A DNA stretch of 64,000 nucleotides from JAXGQD01 sp040766665 (GTDB taxonomy: Bacteria; Bacillota; Clostridia; Saccharofermentanales; Fastidiosipilaceae), in assembly GCA_040766665.1 (NCBI GenBank), contig JAXGQD010000003.1:186001-250000 (forward strand). Direction: 5' to 3'. The notes under the pieces were generated by a model, which did no database searches, had not been told where the DNA came from, and saw only the letters and a list, made by a program, of their open reading frames with translations. Of this stretch, positions 53,603 to 61,853 are shown piece after piece (position 1 is the stretch's first letter; each line of letters begins with the position of its first letter). The position numbers were made by a program, and so were the translations under genes.

Positions 53603-56302
53603 ATGAATATAAAAATTTCACGAAGAACAGCACAGGCTTTATATGAAGCATACATGTGCAGCCGTAAACTCGGCATCAACTACATCGGCAGCGAAGAACT
53701 GGTTGCCGGCATTATCAAAGAAGAAGGGGCCGCAGCCGAGATTTTGGCCGCGCGCGGCGTGGACTACGATAAGTTTTTCTCCGTCCTGGAAGCGAATGCC
53801 GGTGGTTCGGACAAGTCCGCCGAGTTGCCTGACGAGATCGATTTCACCAAGATGATGCGTCTGGTCACACCGCGCAGTAAAAGAATTATCGAATTGGGCG
53901 CCCACATCGTTGCACGTATGGGTCGCCAACAAATCGAACCCGAGCATGTACTGATGGGCCTTTTGCAGGAAGGCGACAACGTCGGCCTGAACATCCTGAT
54001 AAAACTGGGCGCCATGCCCGACGAGCTATTCACCGCCTTGCGGGCTGCCGTGGAAAACAGCGAAGAAGCGCCGGACGATGTTTCGGAAGAAGCGATGAGC
54101 AGTGCCTCCGAAAGCTTTGGCGGCGCCATGCCCGGTGCAGGCAGCCCGAGCGGTGCAGCACGTGGTGACACCAAGCACCCCACCTTGGATAAGTACGGCA
54201 CCAACCTCACCGCTATGGCAAAAGACAACAAATTCGACCCCATCATCGGCCGTGAAAACGAGATTATGCGTGTCATGCAGATCTTGGCCCGCCGTACCAA
54301 AAACAATCCGGTGCTGATCGGCGAACCCGGTGTCGGTAAAACCGCCATCGCGGAAGGCCTGGCCCAAAAAGTGGTCGGCCCCGAAGTGCCCGAGTTGCTG
54401 AGCGGCAAACAGATTTACTCCGTCGACATGGGCGGCATGCTGGCCGGCGCCAAATACCGCGGTGAATTCGAAGAACGCTTGAAAAAGGTGCTCACCGAAG
54501 CCGCCGCAGCCGGAAACATCATTCTCTTCATTGACGAACTGCACACCGTCATCGGTGCCGGTGCTTCGGAAGGGGCGATGGATGCAGCCAATATTTTGAA
54601 ACCCATGCTGACGAAGGGCGAATTGCAGATCATCGGTGCGACCACCCTTGACGAATACCGCAAACATATCGAGAAAGACGCCGCCTTTGAGCGCCGCTTC
54701 CAACCTGTCACGGTCGGGGAACCGACACCTGAAGAGTGTGAACAGATCCTCTTTGGTTTGCGCGACAAGTATGAAGCCCACCACAAAGTGAGCATCTCCG
54801 ACGAAGCGATCAGTGCTGCCGTGGATTTGTCCGTGCGCTATATTACAGATCGGTTTTTGCCCGACAAAGCCATCGACTTAATTGACGAAGGTTGCTCCAA
54901 ACTGCGCATACATGCCGTGCCCGAATCGAGCAAAGTGCTGGAAATCGAAGCGAGTCTGGAGAAGGTCCGCTTGGAGAAAGTCAAAGCCGCTGAAACCGAG
55001 AATTTTGAGGAAGCCGCAAAACTGCGTAGTCAGGAACAACAGCTGATGGACGAGAAAACCGCTGCTGAAACCGAGCACAAACGCGAGCTGGAAAGCAGAG
55101 CCTTGGTGCTCAGTGAAGAAAATGTCGCCGACATCGTCTCGTCATGGACGGGTATACCGGTGCAAAAGATCACCGAATCCGATGCCGAGCGCCTGAAAAA
55201 TCTGGAGAATGAGCTGCACAAACGTGTAGTCGGCCAAAACGCCGCAGTGACCGCAGTCGCCAAAGCCATCCGCAGAGGCCGTCTGGGCTTGAAAAATCCC
55301 AAACGTCCGACCGGTTCTTTCATCTTCCTCGGTACCACGGGTGTAGGTAAAACCGAGCTGGCCAAAGCCCTGGCTGAAGTCATGTTCGGCGATGAAAATG
55401 CCCTGATCCGTCTGGACATGTCAGAGTACATGGAGAAGTTTGACGTTTCAAAGCTGATTGGTTCGCCCCCGGGTTATGTCGGCTACGATGAAGGCGGACA
55501 GCTCACCGAAAAAGTGCGCCGTAAACCATACTCGGTCATTCTCTTTGACGAGATTGAAAAGGCCCATCCGGATGTCTTCAACGCCCTCCTGCAGATCATG
55601 GAAGACGGGCGTCTGACCGACGGTCAAGGCCGTACGGTGGACTTCCGCAACACCATCCTGATCATGACCTCCAACGTCGGAGCGCGCATGCTCAGCAACC
55701 AGGGAGGTCGCAAGATTGGTTTTGCCCATAGTGAAAAAGATGAGCACGGCCAAGACATCTATCGCGAGCTCTACGGTGGCAAGGACTACGAAGAGGCCAA
55801 AAAGCTGGTCATGGACGAGCTTAAGAAAGCCTTTAACCCTGAGTTTCTTAACCGTGTTGACGAGATCATCTTCTTCCACATGCTGGATCGCGCTTCGGTG
55901 CTGAAGATTGCTTCGATCATGGTGGCTCAAGTGGGCAAAAGAATCGCCGACCTCGGCATCACCCTCGAAGTGACCGACGAAGCCCTGAAGCTCTTGGCCC
56001 AACGTGGCTACGACCCGGCATACGGTGCCAGACCGCTGCGCCGCGAGATTCAGTCTTCTATCGAAGACAAGTTCTCGGAAGCCCTGCTTGACGGCATCAT
56101 CGCTGAGGGAGACACCGCGGTAGTCCACGAGCACGAAGGCGAGATTGTCATCAAGAAAAAGCTGGCAAAAGCCGCCGCCACAAAGGCGAAAGCCAAGGCG
56201 AAGAAAGCCACGCCTACCCAATCGAAAGCGGGCACTGCCAAATCCACAGCGGGACCTGCTGAGAAAAAACCCGGCAGAAGCCGTAAAAAAGACACAGAGT
56301 AA
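53603..56302 (+). CDS. clpC: ATP-dependent unfoldase ClpC
   Basis: 899 residues, longer than the usual 810-830. The N-domain (about 1-145) is followed by a glycine/serine-rich linker (SFGGAMPGAGSPSG). AAA domain 1 has Walker A GEPGVGKT at 240-247. The middle region has the UVR-like FEEAAKLRSQEQQ. AAA domain 2 has Walker A GTTGVGKT at 577-584 and the SPPGYVGYDEGG pore loop. After the usual end, a lysine/alanine tail of about 50 residues (about 850-899) is added. ClpC works with ClpP to degrade damaged and arginine-phosphorylated proteins, and McsB is its adaptor. It is the last gene of the operon; a terminator follows. Confidence 0.96.
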   Translation: MNIKISRRTAQALYEAYMCSRKLGINYIGSEELVAGIIKEEGAAAEILAARGVDYDKFFSVLEANAGGSDKSAELPDEIDFTKMMRLVTPRSKRIIELGAHIVARMGRQQIEPEHVLMGLLQEGDNVGLNILIKLGAMPDELFTALRAAVENSEEAPDDVSEEAMSSASESFGGAMPGAGSPSGAARGDTKHPTLDKYGTNLTAMAKDNKFDPIIGRENEIMRVMQILARRTKNNPVLIGEPGVGKTAIAEGLAQKVVGPEVPELLSGKQIYSVDMGGMLAGAKYRGEFEERLKKVLTEAAAAGNIILFIDELHTVIGAGASEGAMDAANILKPMLTKGELQIIGATTLDEYRKHIEKDAAFERRFQPVTVGEPTPEECEQILFGLRDKYEAHHKVSISDEAISAAVDLSVRYITDRFLPDKAIDLIDEGCSKLRIHAVPESSKVLEIEASLEKVRLEKVKAAETENFEEAAKLRSQEQQLMDEKTAAETEHKRELESRALVLSEENVADIVSSWTGIPVQKITESDAERLKNLENELHKRVVGQNAAVTAVAKAIRRGRLGLKNPKRPTGSFIFLGTTGVGKTELAKALAEVMFGDENALIRLDMSEYMEKFDVSKLIGSPPGYVGYDEGGQLTEKVRRKPYSVILFDEIEKAHPDVFNALLQIMEDGRLTDGQGRTVDFRNTILIMTSNVGARMLSNQGGRKIGFAHSEKDEHGQDIYRELYGGKDYEEAKKLVMDELKKAFNPEFLNRVDEIIFFHMLDRASVLKIASIMVAQVGKRIADLGITLEVTDEALKLLAQRGYDPAYGARPLRREIQSSIEDKFSEALLDGIIAEGDTAVVHEHEGEIVIKKKLAKAAATKAKAKAKKATPTQSKAGTAKSTAGPAEKKPGRSRKKDTE

Positions 56303-56403
56303 GCACCGGCGCTGACGCGCTGCACAGACAGACTGAAACGCTACACAGACCAACTGTAACGTTACTCAGGCTAACTGAACACTATTCAGACTAGCTGACA
56401 TAG

Positions 56404-56450
56404 GAGTCGCCGTGTTTGTCCTTAAATAGGATGAGCACGGCGGCTTTTTT
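56404..56450 (+). terminator. Terminator of the ctsR operon
   Basis: AGTCGCCGTG pairs with CACGGCGGCT (one bulge) and runs into T6. Confidence 0.8.
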
Positions 56451-56457
56451 GTTATCG

Positions 56458-56500
56458 GTGTCGCGGTAGCAGCTTGCGCAGCTGAGCGGCGACGGATTAA
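56458..56500. repeat. Fragment of the GC-rich mosaic repeat
   Basis: GTGTCGCGGTAGCAGCTTG, then GAGCGGCGACGGATTAAAC. Similar to the copies at 18.77, 25.91 and 49.14 kb. Confidence 0.55.
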
Positions 56501-56511
56501 ACAGAATATAA

Positions 56512-56555
56512 AAGACCGCCCCTTTGCATGTGCCAGCAAAGGCGGCGGTCAATTT
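56512..56555 (-). terminator. Terminator of the hydrogenase operon
   Basis: On the minus strand GACCGCC and GGCGGTC close a stem that also pairs CCTTTGC with GCAAAGG, followed by TTTTAT. A 37-bp direct duplication (GTCCAATTTAA at 56558 and 56595) lies between it and the hydA stop. Confidence 0.8.
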
Positions 56556-56618
56556 TTGTCCAATTTAATTCACAATCACGCTCAGTATTTTTTTGTCCAA
56601 TTTAACTCCAAATCATGC

Positions 56619-58355
56619 TTAGTATTTCTTTCTCAGCGTGTAGCTGGTGTGCAGATACTGATGCGCTTTTTCACCATAGGGCTCACCAAGGAACTCGTCG
56701 TAGATTTTCTGAACCTCGGGATTCTTATGGGATTGGCGTATCTTTTTCTTGCGGTCACCGCTGTAGATGGCGTTCATGCGCTTTTGGATGACTTCGATTT
56801 GACCATGGGCGTAGGGCTGGCCCCCACCCGCGATACAGCCACCGGGACAGGCCATGATTTCCAGCGCATCGTAATGGGCTTCACCTTTGCGGATACGATT
56901 AAGTAGCGCACGCGCATTACCCAAACCGCTGACACAGGCGATTTTCAATTCGCGCTCACCAATTGTGACGCTGGCTTCTTTGATGCCTTGCAGACCACGC
57001 AAAGCCGTGAAATCTAATTCCTTTAACTCTTCACCGGTCATCCACTCGTAGGCCGTGCGCAGAGCCGCCTCGATGACACCACCGCTGCTGCCGAAGATAA
57101 GTCCCGCACCGGACGATTGACCCATGAGTTGGTCAAACTGTGAATCGGGTAGATGAGGGAAATCCAGGGATAGATCCTTGAGCATGTGACCGAGTTCGCG
57201 TGTGGTGATGACGATGTCTACGTCGCTGATGCCGTCCTCTTGGGCAAGTTCGGGGCGGGCGGACTCGTATTTTTTTGCCACACAGGGCATGACGGAAACG
57301 ACGATCATGTCCTCCGGCTTGATGCCCATTTTCTCGGCGAGATAGGTTTTGGCCAAGGAGCCAAACATCTCGTGGGGGGATTTGCAGGTGGAGGGGATGT
57401 CCAGCATGTCGCCAAAGTTGTGTTCAATGAACTTGACCCAACTGGGGCAGCAGGAGGTGAGGATGGGGAGGCGTCCGTTGTTTTTCAGGCGGTGCACCAG
57501 TTCGGCGGCTTCTTCCATGATGGTGACGTCAGCGGCAAAATCCGTGTCGTAGACTTTGTCGAAGCCCATAGCGCGAAGCGCGGTGACCATTTTGCCGGTG
57601 ACATCCGTACCGGCGGGCATGCCGAAGGTTTCGCCAAGGGCGACACGAACAGCCGGGGCGGTTTGGACGATGACGGTTTTATCTGAGCTGAGTGCATCCC
57701 AGACCAAGTCTTCGTTGTTGATTTCCGTGAGTGCTGCGGTGGGGCAAACCGCGACACACTGGCCGCAGAAGGTGCAGTTGGTTTCGTGCATCGGCCGATC
57801 AAAGACCGTACCGATGACCGTGTCGAAGCCGCGACCGACATCAGTCAAAGTCCCGACGGTTTGAACCTTGTTGCACATGGTTTCACAGCGCTTGCAGAGT
57901 ATGCATTTCGACATGTTGCGCACTATCGATTTCGAGCTGGCGTCGGTCTTGGTGACGGTGCGTGCGCCGGGATAGCGGATTTTTTTGATGCCCGCATCAG
58001 CGGCCAAGTCCTGCAGTTCGCAATCGCCGTTTTTGGGACAGACCAGGCAGTCTGTAGGGTGATTGGAAAGGAGTAGCTCGATCATCATACGCCTGGATTT
58101 AATGACTTTGACGGAGTCGGTGCGAATGTTCATGCCGTTTTTACAGGGTGTGGAGCAGGCAGTGAGCATTTTGTCCCAACCCACTTCTTCGACGACACAG
58201 ACGCGGCAGGATGAACTCTCGTTGACCATTTTGACGTCATGCAAATCGAGATGACAGAGGGTAGGAATGATGATGTTCAGCTGTCGAGCGGCTTCCAAGA
58301 GGGTGGTGCCTTCCTCGACCTGAATGGGAATATCGTTGATGGTAAGGTTAATCAT
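56619..58355 (-). CDS. hydA: [FeFe] hydrogenase catalytic subunit HydA (trimeric, group A)
   Basis: 578 residues. N-terminal [2Fe-2S] domain (Cys34, Cys50, Cys53, Cys67), His/Cys3 [4Fe-4S] (His99, Cys103, Cys106, Cys112), two ferredoxin clusters (Cys151-161 and Cys194-204). The H-cluster domain has TSCCPSW at 300-306 (Cys302, Cys303), MPC with Cys358, and ACPGGCIAGGGQP with Cys503 and Cys507; the C-terminal small-subunit-like part ends in SYTLRKKY. It makes H2 by joint oxidation of NADH and ferredoxin with HydB and HydC, upstream in the same operon. All catalytic residues are present. Confidence 0.95.
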   Translation of the reverse strand: MINLTINDIPIQVEEGTTLLEAARQLNIIIPTLCHLDLHDVKMVNESSSCRVCVVEEVGWDKMLTACSTPCKNGMNIRTDSVKVIKSRRMMIELLLSNHPTDCLVCPKNGDCELQDLAADAGIKKIRYPGARTVTKTDASSKSIVRNMSKCILCKRCETMCNKVQTVGTLTDVGRGFDTVIGTVFDRPMHETNCTFCGQCVAVCPTAALTEINNEDLVWDALSSDKTVIVQTAPAVRVALGETFGMPAGTDVTGKMVTALRAMGFDKVYDTDFAADVTIMEEAAELVHRLKNNGRLPILTSCCPSWVKFIEHNFGDMLDIPSTCKSPHEMFGSLAKTYLAEKMGIKPEDMIVVSVMPCVAKKYESARPELAQEDGISDVDIVITTRELGHMLKDLSLDFPHLPDSQFDQLMGQSSGAGLIFGSSGGVIEAALRTAYEWMTGEELKELDFTALRGLQGIKEASVTIGERELKIACVSGLGNARALLNRIRKGEAHYDALEIMACPGGCIAGGGQPYAHGQIEVIQKRMNAIYSGDRKKKIRQSHKNPEVQKIYDEFLGEPYGEKAHQYLHTSYTLRKKY

Positions 58356-58384
58356 ATGGGTGAAATCTCCTCTTTTCGCTTACT

Positions 58385-59965
58385 TTAGCTGACGCTGATG
58401 GCGTGGACCGGACATTTTCCGGCGCAGGTGCCGCATTTGACACAGTGCTCTTGGTCGATGACGTGCAGTTCTTTTGTTTTGCCACTGATGCAATCCGTAG
58501 GACAATTGCGTTTACAGATACCGCAACCGATACAGCTGCTTTCAATTTCAAAGTGCTTCAGGGCTTTACAGGCACCGGCCGGGCATTTTTTAGTTAAGAC
58601 ATGAGAGAGATACTCATTCTCAAAGAATTCCAGGGTGGAGAGGACAGGGTTGGGGGCACTTTGGCCCAGGCCGCATAGTGAGGTATTGCGCACAATGAGT
58701 GAGAGTTCCTTGAGGTATTGTAAATCCCTCTCGCGGCCGTCACCGTTAATAATTTTCTCTAACATCTCCAGAATACGCTTGGTGCCGATGCGGCAGGGCG
58801 TACATTTACCGCAGGATTCTTCCACGGTGAATTCCATGAAGAAGCGTGCAATATCTACCATGCAGTCGTCTTCGTCCATGATGACCATACCGCCGGATCC
58901 CATGATGGAGCCGATTTTGACCAGTTCATCGAAATCGCAGGGACTGTCCAGGTTTTTTTCGGGGATGCAGCCACCGGAAGGACCACCTGTCTGTACCGCT
59001 TTAAATTTCTTATTGTCTTTGATACCTCCACCGATGTCGAAGATAATCTCGCGCAGGGTCGTACCCATTGGGACTTCAATGAGGCCGGGTTTGGCCACTT
59101 TACCCACCAGGGCAAAAACCTTCGTCCCGGGTGATTTTTCGGTACCAATACTGCGGAACCAGTCCACACCATTCAACATAATCCAGTGGACATTGGCCAG
59201 GGTTTCCACGTTGTTGACAATGGTCGGCATAGAGAAAAGGCCTTTGTGGGCGGTGCGATACTTTTTAAAGCGCGGCATGCCTCTGCGACCTTCGATGGAC
59301 TCAATCATCGCTGTACCTTCGCCACAGACAAAGGCACCGGCCCCCAATCTCAGTTCGATATCGAAGGAGAAGGAAGAACCGAGGATGTTTTTACCTAAGA
59401 GTTGACGTTCTTTCGCTTGAGCAATGGCTGCACGCAGTCTACGTACCGCAATTGGATATTCGGCTCGCACATAGATATAGCCTTTGTCGGCTTTAATGGC
59501 ATAAGCAGCGATGGCCATGCCTTCCAGAATGGCGTGCGGGTCAGATTCCAGCAGGTGGCGGTCCATGTAAGCCCCGGGGTCACCCTCGTCGGCATTGCAA
59601 ACTACGTATTTATGTGGGGCGTCATGAGAAAGTGCTTCCGCCCATTTGCGACCGGCTGAGAACCCGGCACCGCCACGGCCGCGCAGATTGGCACGCTTCA
59701 TCTCGTCTACAACTGTCGCGGGCTCTACATCATTTTCCAACAAGTCAGCCAAAGCCTTGTAGCCGTCCACTGCGATGTATTCTTCAATTTTGTCCGGATC
59801 AATAATTTCGCAGTTGTGCATGGCGATGCGGACTTGTTTGTCGTAAACTCCACCACACAAGCGATACCCATCCGGGGCTTTTTCTATCTCTTGAATCCCG
59901 GCTAATCGGGCATCCAATTGTTTGAGCGCTGTCTCTTTTAGAGCACGTAATTCTTGGAAATTCAC
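58385..59965 (-). CDS. hydB: Hydrogenase NADH-binding subunit HydB (NuoF-like)
   Basis: 526 residues. NuoF core: GRGGAGFSAGRKWAEAL for NADH, CNADEGDPGAYMDRHLLESD for FMN, a SLBB section with KPGLIEVPMGTTLREIIFD, and CGKCTPCRIGTKRILEM for the [4Fe-4S] N3-type cluster. Two ferredoxin motifs end the protein (CIGCGICKRNCPTD and CVKCGTCAGKCPVHA). The amino-terminal thioredoxin-like domain of some HydB proteins is absent or reduced. It overlaps hydC by 4 bp and precedes hydA by 29 bp. It oxidises NADH and splits electrons in the trimeric complex. Confidence 0.94.
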   Translation of the reverse strand: MNFQELRALKETALKQLDARLAGIQEIEKAPDGYRLCGGVYDKQVRIAMHNCEIIDPDKIEEYIAVDGYKALADLLENDVEPATVVDEMKRANLRGRGGAGFSAGRKWAEALSHDAPHKYVVCNADEGDPGAYMDRHLLESDPHAILEGMAIAAYAIKADKGYIYVRAEYPIAVRRLRAAIAQAKERQLLGKNILGSSFSFDIELRLGAGAFVCGEGTAMIESIEGRRGMPRFKKYRTAHKGLFSMPTIVNNVETLANVHWIMLNGVDWFRSIGTEKSPGTKVFALVGKVAKPGLIEVPMGTTLREIIFDIGGGIKDNKKFKAVQTGGPSGGCIPEKNLDSPCDFDELVKIGSIMGSGGMVIMDEDDCMVDIARFFMEFTVEESCGKCTPCRIGTKRILEMLEKIINGDGRERDLQYLKELSLIVRNTSLCGLGQSAPNPVLSTLEFFENEYLSHVLTKKCPAGACKALKHFEIESSCIGCGICKRNCPTDCISGKTKELHVIDQEHCVKCGTCAGKCPVHAISVS

Positions 59966-60459
59966 GCGACCACCTCCGCTGTTTTATGGTCCTTACGGTA
60001 TTTTTTCAGGATGCTTTCCACATCACTGGGTTCAACCTTGGGGTAGACATCTTCGTTAATCATCACGACCGGAGCCTGACTGCAGTCCCCCAAACAACGC
60101 GTGGGATTGATGCTGAAAAAACCGTCCTTGGTCGTTTCGCCCGATACAATACCGAGTTGCTTTTCAAACTCAGCTAATACTTGCTGTGCCCCTTTGACAT
60201 AACAGGCGGTACCGAGGCAAATGCTGATTTGATTCTCGCCCTTCGGGTTTTGCGTGAAAAATGAATAGAAGGTCACCACCCCGTAGATTTTTGCCGGAGA
60301 GATATGCAAATGTTGCGCGATAAGGATTTGCGCTTCGTCCGGGATATAGCCGTAATGTGCCTGGGTGAAATGCAGAATCTCAATGAGCGAGGATTCTTGC
60401 AAATCCGATTGCGCCAGATAATCTTTTAGTGCTTGTAGTGAGTCATTTTGAGAACACAT
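59962..60459 (-). CDS. hydC: Hydrogenase subunit HydC (NuoE-like, 2Fe-2S)
   Basis: 165 residues from the ATG at 60459, marked by GGAGG; an upstream ATG of the same frame lacks one. The thioredoxin-like [2Fe-2S] fold shows CLGTACYVKGA and CLGDCSQAPVV, giving the four Cys ligands. YGVVTFYSFF is the conserved middle strand. It starts the hydCBA part, 221 bp after the phosphatase gene; AT-rich sequence (TATTATAT) just upstream could be a promoter. Confidence 0.93.
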   Translation of the reverse strand: MCSQNDSLQALKDYLAQSDLQESSLIEILHFTQAHYGYIPDEAQILIAQHLHISPAKIYGVVTFYSFFTQNPKGENQISICLGTACYVKGAQQVLAEFEKQLGIVSGETTKDGFFSINPTRCLGDCSQAPVVMINEDVYPKVEPSDVESILKKYRKDHKTAEVVA

Positions 60460-60680
60460 AGAACCTCCGTAAAGTCTTACCATGATTTAGATATAATATT
60501 ATCAAGTGCTTGAGGAGAATACTGTGACGCAGGTCTCTATTGAGAAAATAATATCGTTAAATAAAGATCATCAATGGCAAAAGTCTCCCCGACAGCCCCT
60601 GACCGTCACAGCATCCATCTGTAAGTCTTCAGATGTAGACAAAGCGCACATCTGCTCTTTCAAATACGTCCAAGGAATGA

Positions 60681-61853
60681 TCAGACGTATTCAATCTCCA
60701 CTCTTTTGCCCAAACGTCGCAGGCTATCACAAAGAAGCTGTAGTTCCTGTATTTTTGCATTAAAATGCAAGCTGGCATCGAGCTGGCTATGTTCGACATT
60801 GATGGCACGACCGATCGTAAAATGTAGGTCTGTTGCCTCTTCGATAAGCAGGCGCGCGAGTTGCGAAGCACCGTCCGCAGCGAAGCCCCAATCGAAAAAG
60901 AGCCTGTTATCTTGCAATGCGTTTTCCACATAGAGCCTACAGGCATGGATAGTCAGTGCGCCCTCCGTTACCAGGTCTATCCCTTTGATGGTGGAGATAG
61001 GAGGGAGCTTAGCCCGTTCATCGTATTCCCATGGTATGACCTCTGTATCTAAGCAACGCGCCACCACATGGGCTGTGGTCCCTCCGCAGACCAGATGTTG
61101 ACCCTGCCTGGCCATGAAACCCTCCACCACCGCCGCGTCATCGTCGGGAGAGAGCGGCGGTCCGTATAGTACGTTAATCGTAGACTTGGAGCGAATACTC
61201 AGTGTAGCCACAGTGGTATCATCGGCCATCGCCCCGCCGTAAAGTTGACGGCAGCGATCGATGAGCAATGCTGCGAGCGTACGGCCACTTAAAGCGGGGT
61301 CGTAGATTTCTTCCATATAAGCAGCGACATCGGACCAAAGCCAATCATTGTTCAGTTCGGAACCGGGGCCCGCCTGAATGACGCCATCGCTGAAGGCGAG
61401 GAAACAGTCATTTTCCTGGAGGTGAACACGCGATTGGTAGACCGTTTTGCCATTCATCTGACGCGTAATCTCTTTGAACGGGACTTGCCGCCCGTTGCGC
61501 AGCATCAACACTTTTGGGCTGTCGAACCTGCTGATTTCGACGTACTCTAAATCAACGACGCGAAAAACCGTAAAAGTGGAGTAAGCGATTTTGAGGTTTT
61601 TATCGATGGGCAAACTACCTGTCACTGTGTCTACGGCTTCGTCCAGACTGAGATTTTGGCTGACCATGGTAGCCAACATTTTCGCCGTCAGCGTGGAAAG
61701 AATATTGGCTTTTACGCCGCTGCCCAAGCCATCTGCGTGTACTAGAATTTGCAGCTTCTCCTGCTCTTGGACCATTTCGACGTGATCACCGCAGAGTTCT
61801 TCGCCTTTTTTATTGAGACGGTAGTACGCCATTTCGCAACGCCGTTTACTCAT
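60681..61853 (-). CDS. SpoIIE/PP2C-type serine phosphatase, hydrogenase-linked
   Basis: 390 residues from the ATG at 61853, which overlaps the sensory hydrogenase stop by 8 bp; ATG codons at 61865 and 61832 are alternatives. Residues 1-210 form the SpoIIE phosphatase: LVHADGLGSGVKANILST holds the first metal Asp, FLAFSDGVIQAGPG the second and GGAMADDTTVATLSI the third. The last 180 residues have no recognised domain. With a PAS-containing hydrogenase upstream and hydCBA downstream it fits the known group C sensory hydrogenase gene neighbourhood, where phosphatase signalling is supposed to regulate hydrogenase expression. Confidence 0.87.
   Translation of the reverse strand: MSKRRCEMAYYRLNKKGEELCGDHVEMVQEQEKLQILVHADGLGSGVKANILSTLTAKMLATMVSQNLSLDEAVDTVTGSLPIDKNLKIAYSTFTVFRVVDLEYVEISRFDSPKVLMLRNGRQVPFKEITRQMNGKTVYQSRVHLQENDCFLAFSDGVIQAGPGSELNNDWLWSDVAAYMEEIYDPALSGRTLAALLIDRCRQLYGGAMADDTTVATLSIRSKSTINVLYGPPLSPDDDAAVVEGFMARQGQHLVCGGTTAHVVARCLDTEVIPWEYDERAKLPPISTIKGIDLVTEGALTIHACRLYVENALQDNRLFFDWGFAADGASQLARLLIEEATDLHFTIGRAINVEHSQLDASLHFNAKIQELQLLCDSLRRLGKRVEIEYV

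Noticed and set aside
60506..60763. 85-codon ORF between the phosphatase and hydC genes
   Set aside because: It runs opposite to the operon, overlaps the phosphatase 3' end and has no homology-like pattern.
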